From Verrucomicrobiota bacterium (GTDB lineage: Bacteria > Verrucomicrobiota > Verrucomicrobiia > Limisphaerales > UBA1096), in assembly GCA_003972865.1 (NCBI GenBank), contig QOAX01000301.1:1-5457 (forward strand): a stretch of DNA of 5,457 nucleotides, read 5' to 3'. Both the position numbers and the translations under genes were made by a program. The notes under the pieces are model-generated. The model was given only the letters and a program-made list of their open reading frames with translations. It made no database searches and was not told where the DNA came from. Shown here in pieces: positions 1 to 5,068 of the stretch (position 1 is its first letter; each line of letters opens with the position of its first letter).

Positions 1-10
1 TTGGCCGGTC

Positions 11-25
11 GTGGCGGGCCGCCAC
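11..25. other. GC-rich inverted repeat after the prepilin genes
   Basis: GTGGCGG (11-17) and CCGCCAC (19-25) form a perfect inverted repeat about one central base, or a 6-bp stem with a GGC loop. It lies 48 bp past the stop of the last minus-strand prepilin. There is no T tract after it on either strand, so it is at best a weak or Rho-assisted terminator. The surrounding 1-72 stretch holds no gene that I can see; TTGGCCGG occurs twice in it (1-8 and 63-70). Confidence 0.35.
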
Positions 26-72
26 CGGTTGGTTCGTGAATCATCCATGTCGTCGCCCCCGTTTGGCCGGCG

Positions 73-882
73 TTACTGCCAGCTCAGGATATTGTCCTTG
101 TTGACCCCCTGGTTCGCCTTCTCACCCGCGCTGGCCAGTCCGTCGGGGCCGAGGGACCAGACCAGCACGGATGAGTTGGCTTGATAACCACCCTTTACCC
201 GTGTCAAACCGTTTAACCCTTGATTATTGTCCGCCTTTGTCAGCGCTGACACACCGCCCTGGCCGTAAAAGGCGTCGATCGTTTTGCCGTCGTAGTTTGC
301 GTCCACCGTGACAATGTACGGGCTGCCCCACGGGTCGCGGAACACGCCGTCGGTGCCCACCCCGCCCTGTGTCGTGGAGGTCACGTCCTTGGCGTTGAGA
401 AAGTTCACCTTCTTCGGGTTCATCCGGTGGTTCCGGTTCGAAGTCGGCCGGCCGTTGCGGAATTTTTCCTGCGCCCGGAGGATCGCCACCACCTCGGCGT
501 TACTCACCTGCACCCGGCCCGGGGTGGCGATCTTCGGCAGCAATTCGCCCTTGGCATTGGTCAGGCGCCTGGCCGAGTTGCCGGTCATGTGCATGGTGCC
601 GAAGGTGTAGTCCGGGGTTTTCAATTGATCCGTGATCTGCGACGGGATCGGGAAGCGGCTGTACTCCGCCTCGTAGGCCCGCACCGCCCCGGAGATATTC
701 TGCATCTCACTCCTGACCTGCGCCTTCTTGGCCGAGTCCTTGGCCTTGCCCAGCGTCGGCAGGATCATCGCAGCCAGAATGGAGATGATGCCGATCACCA
801 CCAATAATTCCACCAGCGTGAAGCCGCGCCTGGCCAAGCGCCCGGCTGGTGCGGTGTCGGGATTCGTTGTCTTCGTTTTCAT
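73..882 (-). CDS. Type II/IV prepilin-like protein (GspG-type pseudopilin), 269 aa
   Basis: Seen: the chosen start gives a 20-residue basic leader ending ARRG, then FTLVELLVVI and a hydrophobic helix to about residue 42. This is a class III prepilin signal: peptidase cleavage is expected after Gly20, with the conserved Glu5 of the mature protein at residue 25. The frame is open 36 codons further upstream, but those residues overlap the preceding gene and would put an implausible extension before the leader. The globular part has DPWGSPYIVTVDANYDG around residues 182-198 and ends SLGPDG...DNILSWQ, a tail I associate with Verrucomicrobiota/Planctomycetes pseudopilins. Known: such proteins are processed by a PilD-type peptidase and assemble into periplasmic pseudopili or pili at the inner membrane. 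Context: it starts 19 bp after the neighbouring prepilin and has no clear Shine-Dalgarno site, so it probably depends on the upstream genes for expression. Its actual substrate or machine is unknown. Confidence 0.88.
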   Translation of the reverse strand: MKTKTTNPDTAPAGRLARRGFTLVELLVVIGIISILAAMILPTLGKAKDSAKKAQVRSEMQNISGAVRAYEAEYSRFPIPSQITDQLKTPDYTFGTMHMTGNSARRLTNAKGELLPKIATPGRVQVSNAEVVAILRAQEKFRNGRPTSNRNHRMNPKKVNFLNAKDVTSTTQGGVGTDGVFRDPWGSPYIVTVDANYDGKTIDAFYGQGGVSALTKADNNQGLNGLTRVKGGYQANSSVLVWSLGPDGLASAGEKANQGVNKDNILSWQ

Positions 883-901
883 GTTTCGTTTATTGTTCAA
901 A

Positions 902-1657
902 TCAATTGCGTTTTTTCTTTTTGTAGTATCTCGACAGCTGCTCCCGGGAGAATGTCTCCTTGCGCCAGTTGCTGATGACCAGCACCTCATCGCCCACGAC
1001 GATCTCGGCCCACAGGTCGTACTTGCCGATGTTGTTCACCACCGACTGGCCAACCACATAGCGCCACGGGTTCACACCCTTGGCCACTTTGCCGTGGTGC
1101 CGGACAGGCTGGTCGTCGCGCTCGAGCGGCCACGGCACCGGCACGCAGAGGACGTGGACTTCATCCGCATGATGCTTTTTTGGGCCCTCAGCCGAGTCGT
1201 CGTCACCATGTTCCTCGCTGATACGGCTGACGGTCTTTGCAGTCGGCTCGTAAAACTGTTTCAACTCCCTCTCGCTCCGGGCGGTGTTGATGAAGCCCTC
1301 CACCCCGAAGTGCTCCTTGATCGCCTGCACTTTCATCACCGTTCCCACCTTGGGATCACGGAAGGTTTTCCGTGCGGGACTGTACAGGCAGCCGGTCAGC
1401 TCGTAATACAGCGAGTTTAGCGCCGGGTCTTTTGGGTTGCACGGCGGGTAGTGGCCGAACTTGGACTTGTACGCCCCAATGGCGGTCTCGATCGCCACCA
1501 ACTCCGCCCGGGTGCGCGACTCGCGCATCTTGCGGCTGGCCGTGCCGCTCAGGCCCACCATCAATGACGCCAGGATGCCGATGATCACGATGACCACCAG
1601 CAACTCAACCAGCGTGAATCCGCGCCGGCCTCTGCTCTTCCCCGTCAAGTTTTTCAT
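902..1657 (-). CDS. Type II/IV prepilin-like protein, 251 aa, translationally coupled to the antitoxin gene
   Basis: Seen: MKNLTGKSRGRRG followed by FTLVELLVVIVIIGILAS is a 13-residue prepilin leader plus transmembrane helix, with the conserved Glu at residue 18. An amphipathic region (TRAELVAIETAIGAYKSKFG) precedes HYPPCNPKDPALNSLYYELTG, and the C-terminal part carries NPWRYVVGQSVVNNIGKYDLWAEIVVG and ISNW, a pattern I associate with verrucomicrobial pseudopilins. It ends in a very basic tail, YYKKKKRN. The frame is open for 100 more codons upstream, but those overlap the antitoxin gene and are a shadow. The ATG shares four bases (ATGA) with the antitoxin stop, and GAGGAG at 1669-1674 lies 11 nt upstream, so re-initiation or coupling is likely. 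It is a paralogue of the next prepilin: the leader-helix coding DNA is similar (about 797-830 against 1592-1625). Known: substrate of a prepilin peptidase, anchored in the inner membrane. Its role in secretion, adhesion or DNA uptake cannot be told from the sequence. Confidence 0.88.
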   Translation of the reverse strand: MKNLTGKSRGRRGFTLVELLVVIVIIGILASLMVGLSGTASRKMRESRTRAELVAIETAIGAYKSKFGHYPPCNPKDPALNSLYYELTGCLYSPARKTFRDPKVGTVMKVQAIKEHFGVEGFINTARSERELKQFYEPTAKTVSRISEEHGDDDSAEGPKKHHADEVHVLCVPVPWPLERDDQPVRHHGKVAKGVNPWRYVVGQSVVNNIGKYDLWAEIVVGDEVLVISNWRKETFSREQLSRYYKKKKRN

Positions 1658-1938
1658 TGGTCTTTTGTCTCCTCTTCCATTCGTTCGCTCAACCACTGCT
1701 TGATCATGCTTTGGTAGCCCAGGTACCGCGACCTCGCCAGGCGCTTGATCTTGGACAACATCCGCGGATCCATCCGCAACGAGATGGTGACCGACTCGAT
1801 CCCCTCCCCGCTCTGCGCCAGCGCCAACTCCATCATCCGGGGCGCAACGCCGGTGTTCGCCCAGTAGGCGGCTTCCGCAGCTTCGCCGTCGAACTGCGGC
1901 ACTTCTTCCCAATCGCTGATCTGGTTCATTCCGGTCAT
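1654..1938 (-). CDS. CopG-family (ribbon-helix-helix) antitoxin of a BrnT-type toxin-antitoxin pair, 94 aa
   Basis: Seen: the N-terminal part has VPQFDGEAAEAAYWANTG (residues 13-30), matching the 'IPxFxSExEEAxFW' toxin-contact segment of CopG-type type II antitoxins as I remember it. The C-terminal part, ESVTISLRMDPRMLSKIKRL through LGYQSMIKQWLSERMEEE (residues 48-90), reads as a ribbon-helix-helix DNA-binding domain: one strand, then two helices around a GYQ turn. Known: such antitoxins neutralise the toxin and repress their own promoter as dimers. Context: it lies 22 bp after the toxin gene, the usual toxin-first order for BrnT systems, and its stop overlaps the ATG of a prepilin. Start choice: ATG at 1938 is taken; ATG at 1929 (MNQISDW) is also possible. 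A GAGG at 1952-1955 is 13 nt from the first. It resembles the CopG antitoxin class (COG5304-like) more than classical BrnA, so no gene symbol is given. Confidence 0.85.
   Translation of the reverse strand: MTGMNQISDWEEVPQFDGEAAEAAYWANTGVAPRMMELALAQSGEGIESVTISLRMDPRMLSKIKRLARSRYLGYQSMIKQWLSERMEEETKDQ
1669..1674 (-). promoter_or_regulatory. Shine-Dalgarno site for the coupled prepilin
   Basis: On the minus strand this reads GAGGAG, 11 nt before the ATG at 1657. It lies inside the codons for the Glu-rich end of the antitoxin. It supports the prepilin start and, with the ATGA overlap, suggests that prepilin translation depends on ribosomes finishing the antitoxin. It is the clearest Shine-Dalgarno site among the four minus-strand genes of this set. 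Confidence 0.6.
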
Positions 1939-1960
1939 TTTTCATGCGTCGCCTCATGGC

Positions 1961-2242
1961 TCATCCAAGCTTTTGGTTCATCTTCCGCTGATAGAAAAAG
2001 GTTTCATCCTCCGTGAAACCCCGGGCCATCACCACGCGAATCTGTTTGCCGTTGGTTCGGTAAACGCTGAAAATCCCGTAACCCGACGATGCCATGCCAA
2101 GGTTGAAATACCGCGACTCACCGGCGTAACGGGGCGAGTCCGGCAACAGCTTGCACGAAAACGGATCCTCGAATGACTCCTCAACATCTTTCGGAACCAA
2201 TCCTTCCCACTCAAACGGCATGTCTACCCAGTCGAAATCCAT
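1961..2242 (-). CDS. Divergent BrnT-like toxin (RelE/ParE-like fold expected), 93 aa
   Basis: Seen: MDFDW at the start, then VEESFEDPF (residues 20-28), SRYFNLGMASSGYGIFSVYR (43-62) and KQIRVVMARGFTEDETFFYQ (66-85). These line up, in order, with the FEW start, the FEEA..vF.DP segment, the 'RxxxxGxsxxGrllxVvyt' strands and the 'iRiIsARxxtxxExxxY' C-terminus of BrnT proteins. Known: BrnT is a ribosome-independent RNA-cleaving toxin paired with an RHH antitoxin. Oddity: the usual K..N..KHG segment after the FEW start is missing and that region is several residues shorter, so this is a divergent member or a sister family. Context: it is first in a minus-strand set with the antitoxin 22 bp downstream. 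Start: ATG 2242 keeps the MDFDW beginning; ATG 2221 (MPFEW) is an alternative, favoured if the promoter at 2256-2283 gives a leader of only about 7 nt. Toxic activity is inferred from the family and the partner, not shown. Confidence 0.68.
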   Translation of the reverse strand: MDFDWVDMPFEWEGLVPKDVEESFEDPFSCKLLPDSPRYAGESRYFNLGMASSGYGIFSVYRTNGKQIRVVMARGFTEDETFFYQRKMNQKLG

Positions 2243-2255
2243 CTCCGCTGACCGA

Positions 2256-2283
2256 AAAATACACCCTGCACATACATTGTCAA
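2256..2283 (-). promoter_or_regulatory. Candidate sigma70-type promoter of the toxin-antitoxin-prepilin genes
   Basis: The minus strand has a perfect -35 box TTGACA (2278-2283), a 16-bp spacer and a -10-like TATTTT (2256-2261, 4 of 6 consensus bases). Transcription would begin near 2249, so the transcript would be nearly leaderless for the ATG at 2242 or would carry about 28 nt before the ATG at 2221. The -35 box lies within the direct repeats at 2273-2293, so bound repressor would be expected to block polymerase. Position and elements are seen; activity is inferred. Confidence 0.5.
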
Positions 2284-2300
2284 TACATTGTCAGTACATT
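2273..2300. repeat. Tandem direct repeat, 11-bp period: candidate antitoxin operator
   Basis: TACATTGTCA occurs at 2273-2282 and 2284-2293, and TACATT begins a third, partial copy at 2295-2300. The copies are 11 bp apart, about one helical turn, so they present the same face of the DNA. Ribbon-helix-helix dimers typically bind short half-sites at such spacing, and this array covers the -35 box of the toxin promoter. Each copy includes part of ATTGTCAAT (2276-2284), an odd-centred palindrome. The array sits next to a 14-bp perfect AT palindrome, ATTTTTTAAAAAAT (2298-2311). On the plus strand TTGTCA (2288-2293), 17 bp and TTTGAT (2311-2316) could form a weak divergent promoter toward the glycosyltransferase, so the same array might influence both directions. 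Confidence 0.55.
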
Positions 2301-2439
2301 TTTTAAAAAATTTGATGGTGCTGTTTCACCTAAAAACTCAATGAATCCCGCTGTTTTCACAGCTCCGGGCGGTTTCGGTTGACTCATCCCCCGCTGCGCC
2401 CCAACCATCCGCAGCCCAAGCCAAGTGCTTGGCCCCGTG

Positions 2440-3603
2440 ATGCGCCTTTTTCATTTTTTCACCTACTACCGAAGCTTGGGCGGGGTGCAATCCATCCTCA
2501 AACGGCATCACGCCTCGGATGCCAAGCGGGGCCACGAGCCCGATTTTCTGTTCGCCTTCGAGCCGGACGATTTTGACGAGCCCGACATCGCCGGCCTTGG
2601 CTACGGCGGCGGCCATTCCATCCGCTCGATGCGCGCCAAGTTCGCGAAGCACTCCGGCCGTTTCACCGACTCGGTGGCGGTCTGTCACAACATGTGGGGT
2701 CTCCAATTCTTCGCAGATCTGATGCCGGCCGAGCGGCGGGTCGGCCTGTTGCACTCGGACTGGACCGGCCTGCGACCTCACCTCGAAACACAGCGCGGCC
2801 TGCTCGACGGCGTGTTGTGCGTGAGCAACGCGCTCGTCGAACTCGTGTCCGACTGTCTGCCGGACTTGGCCAAGGCGAACCGCGTTGCGTTGATCCCCTA
2901 CCCGATCGACGGCCTGGCGGCGATGCCGGAGCGGACGCCCTTGGCCAAGCGCACGGTGGTCATCGGCTGGATCGGCCGAATGCAGACGGAGCAGAAACGG
3001 ATCGACCGTTTGCCCGGCTTGGCCAGGGCGCTCGAGTCGGCCGGCATCGACTTTCGTCTCGAGTTGCTCGGCGACGGCCCAAGGCAAGCCTGGCTCGAGC
3101 AACAGTTACCGGGCAGCCGCACGGTGTTTCACGGCCGCAAGTCGGGCGACGAGTACTGGTCGGTGTTGCGCGGGTGGGACTTCATCACGAACGTCAGCGA
3201 CTACGAGGGGTTGCCCATCTCGATGCTCGAGGCGTTCAGCGCCGGAGTGCTGCCGCTCTGCCCGGCAATCGGCAGCGGCGGCGACGAGTACTCGGCCAAG
3301 CTCGGCGACGAGTTCGTCTGGGACGCCTTCGACTTTGCCCAGGCGGCGGCCAGGCTCAAGTCCATACTGGCCAAGCCCGAGGCAGCGCTTGGCCAGGCGC
3401 GATCCGGGGCCCGCGCACTCACCAAGCGCCACAGTGAGGTTGAGTACTTCCGCACGTTCGATGAGTTTGTCGCACGCATCGCCGACGAGCCGCGCGTGTC
3501 GGCGGAGCACTTGGCCAAGCGGCCGTTTTACTTTTCTGACCGGCTGCCCTTTGGTCTAATGACGCGCCTTTGGCCAAGCGGCTGCACCCGACGCAATGAA
3601 TGA
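2440..3603 (+). CDS. GT4-family (GT-B fold) glycosyltransferase, 387 aa
   Basis: Seen: the N-terminus MRLFHFFTYYRSLGGVQSIL has the early GGV(Q/E) turn typical of GT4 enzymes (residues 14-17). The C-terminal Rossmann half begins near VVIGWIGRM (173-181), followed by a basic residue zone with Lys186, LELLGDGP (207-214), VFHGR (229-233) and SDYEGLPISMLEAFSAGVLP (253-272). The last contains the E-x7-E pair Glu256/Glu264 that contacts the nucleotide sugar. Known: retaining transferases using NDP-sugars, usually cytoplasmic or membrane-peripheral, building O-antigen, capsule, exopolysaccharide or glycolipids. Length is normal for the family; no transmembrane segment is seen. Start: ATG 2440 is chosen; GTG 2425 and GTG 2437 lie in frame just upstream and no Shine-Dalgarno site decides. 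Context: it overlaps the methyltransferase gene by 8 bp, so the pair is probably one unit. Oddity: the tail after about residue 350 is not recognisably part of the fold and its DNA carries two TTGGCCAAGCGGC motifs. Donor and acceptor are unknown. Confidence 0.85.
   Translation: MRLFHFFTYYRSLGGVQSILKRHHASDAKRGHEPDFLFAFEPDDFDEPDIAGLGYGGGHSIRSMRAKFAKHSGRFTDSVAVCHNMWGLQFFADLMPAERRVGLLHSDWTGLRPHLETQRGLLDGVLCVSNALVELVSDCLPDLAKANRVALIPYPIDGLAAMPERTPLAKRTVVIGWIGRMQTEQKRIDRLPGLARALESAGIDFRLELLGDGPRQAWLEQQLPGSRTVFHGRKSGDEYWSVLRGWDFITNVSDYEGLPISMLEAFSAGVLPLCPAIGSGGDEYSAKLGDEFVWDAFDFAQAAARLKSILAKPEAALGQARSGARALTKRHSEVEYFRTFDEFVARIADEPRVSAEHLAKRPFYFSDRLPFGLMTRLWPSGCTRRNE
3510..3583. repeat. Pair of the dispersed TTGGCCAAGCGGC motif (densest cluster)
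   Basis: TTGGCCAAGCGGC starts at 3511 and again at 3570, 59 bp apart, in two different reading frames of the glycosyltransferase tail (Leu-Ala-Lys and Trp-Pro-Ser). The 11-mer GGCCAAGCGGC recurs in reverse complement at 5168-5178 upstream of sucC, and the 9-mer GGCCAAGCG also occurs at 832-840 and 2943-2951. The palindrome CTTGGCCAAG is complete at 2865-2874, 2940-2949 and 3510-3519. Function is unknown. Confidence 0.6.
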
Positions 3604-4363
3604 CCGATCACAGGAGACCGCCACCGCCGTGGAGCGGGAATTTCTGCACCCCGGAAAACACCGACCGCACTACCTCGAGCGGGTGAGTATCGTGCAGGCG
3701 CTCAGGGAGTTGCGCCACCGCGTGAAACCGGGGCGACTGCTCGATGTCGGCTGCGGAATGAAGCCGTACGAGAGCCTGTTGACGCAGCGCGGCAGCCGCT
3801 ATTACGGCACCGATTGGCCCGTGACGATGGAGGGCTCGTACGGCGGCTCAACCCGTGCCGATTTTTTCTCAGACAGCATGGTGCTGCCGTTCCGCGAGGG
3901 GACGTTCGACACGGTCGTCAGCACGCAGATGCTCGAGCACGTGCGACAGCCGGAGATCGTCATCCCGGAGATGGCCCGCATCCTCAAGCCGGACGGCATC
4001 CTGATTCTCTCCGCCCCGATGACGTGGCCGCTGCACGAGGAGCCTCACGATTATTACCGCTTCACGCTCCACGGCCTGCGGCACCTGCTCGAGGAGGCTG
4101 ACTTCGAGATTCTCGACGAGATTCGCCGGGGCAACAACTGGACGACGATGGCGCAAATGTTTCTCGACACCCAGGTCGGCAACCTGGGCCGGCGGTTGCC
4201 GGAACGGCTTTACACGACGTTGGTGAGCCTCGCGGTGAACCACGCCTGCTCGGTGGTCAACCTCTTCAAGCCGGTGCGCCGTCTCTGCCTAGGCTGGGTG
4301 ATGGCGGCCCGAAAAATGTCCGCCGAGGAGGTTCCTCCGGCGGACATCAAACGGTCTTTGTGA
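3596..4363 (+). CDS. Class I SAM-dependent methyltransferase, 255 aa
   Basis: Seen: motif I LLDVGCG (residues 48-54) binds S-adenosylmethionine; an acidic residue at the end of strand 2 (YYGTDW, Asp73) would contact the SAM ribose. FDTVVSTQMLEHV (104-116) and ILKPDGILILSAPM (129-142) are the motif II/III region of the Methyltransf_11 type. HDYYRFT (151-157) is a signature I associate with small-molecule or glycan methyltransferases next to glycosyltransferases. The C-terminal 70 residues are mildly hydrophobic (LVSLAVNHACSVVNLF) and may contact the membrane. Context: the start overlaps the glycosyltransferase end by 8 bp, so methylation of the same glycan or lipid product is a fair inference; the substrate is not known. 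Start: ATG 3596 has no Shine-Dalgarno site, whereas GTG 3629 (residue 12) is 11 nt after AGGAGA at 3612-3617, so a shorter form is possible. The last codons also hold a strong hairpin (4316-4347) that seems to serve the convergent gene. Confidence 0.87.
   Translation: MNDRSQETATAVEREFLHPGKHRPHYLERVSIVQALRELRHRVKPGRLLDVGCGMKPYESLLTQRGSRYYGTDWPVTMEGSYGGSTRADFFSDSMVLPFREGTFDTVVSTQMLEHVRQPEIVIPEMARILKPDGILILSAPMTWPLHEEPHDYYRFTLHGLRHLLEEADFEILDEIRRGNNWTTMAQMFLDTQVGNLGRRLPERLYTTLVSLAVNHACSVVNLFKPVRRLCLGWVMAARKMSAEEVPPADIKRSL
4312..4347 (-). terminator. Intrinsic terminator for the minus-strand gene, embedded in the methyltransferase coding end
   Basis: A perfect 10-bp inverted repeat, ATGTCCGCCG at 4316-4325 and CGGCGGACAT at 4338-4347, encloses a further 4-bp pairing (4326-4329 with 4333-4336), a GGT loop and one bulged base. 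Read on the minus strand the stem is followed at once by five T residues (4312-4316, the first closing the stem). That is the form of a Rho-independent terminator, placed 24 bp past the stop of the minus-strand gene at 4372. On the plus strand the stem is followed by CAAACGG with no T tract, so it should work poorly for the methyltransferase transcript. Confidence 0.7.
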
Positions 4364-4371
4364 CGGCGGGC

Positions 4372-4986
4372 CTACGCGCCCCGGTAAACGCCGGTCTTCC
4401 AGTTCTTACCCCCCATGGTCCGCTCGATGGACTTGAGGTTGCCGCGGCGGCGCGTCAGTGCGTTCTGCACCTCGCGCGATGCCGTGGTCCAGTTGATCTT
4501 GTGCAAGCCTTGCACATAACGTTTCTTGTCGCTGAATTGCGCGGTGGCGGTGCGCAGCGAATAGCCGTTGGCCTTCAGCCGGACGATCGACATTTTGCGC
4601 AACATCGTCAGCGGCTGCCTCGGCTTGCCCAGCACCGGCTTCCTCATGAGCCGGCCGCTCCTCTCCTGCGTGTCCAGCCACTCGCCAAACTGGTTGACCA
4701 ACTCCTCACGGGGTTGGGACCAGTCGATCCGGAAGTTGTGCGACTCCTCAAAGGGCATGGTTTTGTCGCTGGCCCTGCCCAGTTCAACAACGCCCGAGGC
4801 GCTGCCCTGCCCCTTGCCGGTGGCCAAGGCTCGACGGCACTCGGCGGATTTCAGGAACGGCTCCCTGCCACTTCCCAGTTCACGATCCAATTCCCATTGC
4901 AGGGCACGATGGATCACGGTTCGGGGCGCTTTTTCCAAAACGGAAAAATCCCATTCTTCATTTGCTAGTTCTTTTTTTTTGCTCAT
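4372..4986 (-). CDS. Protein of unknown function with WDFS / IDW motifs, 204 aa
   Basis: I do not recognise a function. Seen: a lysine-rich start, then EWDFSVLEKAPRTVIHRALQ and WELDRELGSG (residues 11-40), a variable middle, FRIDWSQPREELVNQFGEWL (85-104), and a basic, helical C-terminal half. In the latter, LRKMSIVRLKANGYSLRTAT (129-148) resembles a helix-turn-helix-like segment. From memory, uncharacterised proteins in Verrucomicrobiota and other bacteria share the order 'WDF...W(E)(Y/L)xRE ... F.IDW....L...F..WL ... L..L...RL', and this looks like a member. The basic C-terminus (RRRGNLK, KNWKTG) would suit nucleic-acid binding, but that is a guess. No signal peptide or transmembrane segment is seen. 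The opposite strand is also open across most of this stretch, but its translation has no family motifs. Codons 3-5 form a run of nine A residues (4972-4980). The gene converges on the methyltransferase with 8 bp between stops and is divergent from sucC. Confidence 0.7.
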   Translation of the reverse strand: MSKKKELANEEWDFSVLEKAPRTVIHRALQWELDRELGSGREPFLKSAECRRALATGKGQGSASGVVELGRASDKTMPFEESHNFRIDWSQPREELVNQFGEWLDTQERSGRLMRKPVLGKPRQPLTMLRKMSIVRLKANGYSLRTATAQFSDKKRYVQGLHKINWTTASREVQNALTRRRGNLKSIERTMGGKNWKTGVYRGA

Positions 4987-5051
4987 TGCTCAGTTTTATT
5001 AATAACCCAATGCCTGCATAAACACACGCAGTCAACATAGGGCGGAGTTTA

Positions 5052-5068
5052 TTGCGATTAATCCGCAA
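5052..5068. promoter_or_regulatory. Operator-like dyad in the divergent gap before sucC
   Basis: TTGCGATTAATCCGCAA is a palindrome apart from one missing G in the left arm: TTGCG and CGCAA arms flank ATTAAT. A looser outer pairing exists between GCGGA (5042-5046) and TCCGC (5062-5066). It lies between two divergent genes, 66 bp from the unknown minus-strand gene and about 150 bp from sucC, in AT-rich DNA where a transcription factor site is plausible. The rest of the gap (4987-5215) has no RNA gene that I can see. TTGTCA at 5105-5110 is a possible -35 box for sucC, but no good -10 follows at standard spacing. Confidence 0.35.

Noticed and set aside
883..990. N-terminal extension of 36 codons ahead of the second prepilin
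   Set aside because: It overlaps the preceding prepilin's end, has no ribosome site, and would precede a normal leader that begins at 882.
728..1420. Plus-strand open frame opposite the two prepilins
   Set aside because: It spans the junction of two real genes on the other strand and has no family features.
1658..1957. N-terminal extension of 100 codons ahead of the first prepilin
   Set aside because: It is in frame and open but overlaps nearly all of the antitoxin gene, is Arg/Gly-rich like a frame shadow, and would bury the prepilin leader, which must be N-terminal.
2273..2300. CRISPR-like array
   Set aside because: The repeats are 10 bp with a 1-bp gap and only two full copies; there are no spacers and no cas genes.
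2338..3102. Minus-strand open frame of about 254 codons opposite the glycosyltransferase
   Set aside because: Low-complexity Arg/Gly/His/Asp-rich translation typical of the antisense of a GC-rich gene; the plus strand has clear GT4 motifs.
4316..4347. Terminator for the glycosyltransferase-methyltransferase unit
   Set aside because: The stem lies before the stop codon and lacks a T tract on the plus strand; the T tract is on the minus-strand side.
4360..4968. Plus-strand open frame of about 202 codons opposite the unknown gene
   Set aside because: Its translation has no recognisable motifs and looks like a shadow, while the minus strand has conserved-looking blocks and a matching terminator.
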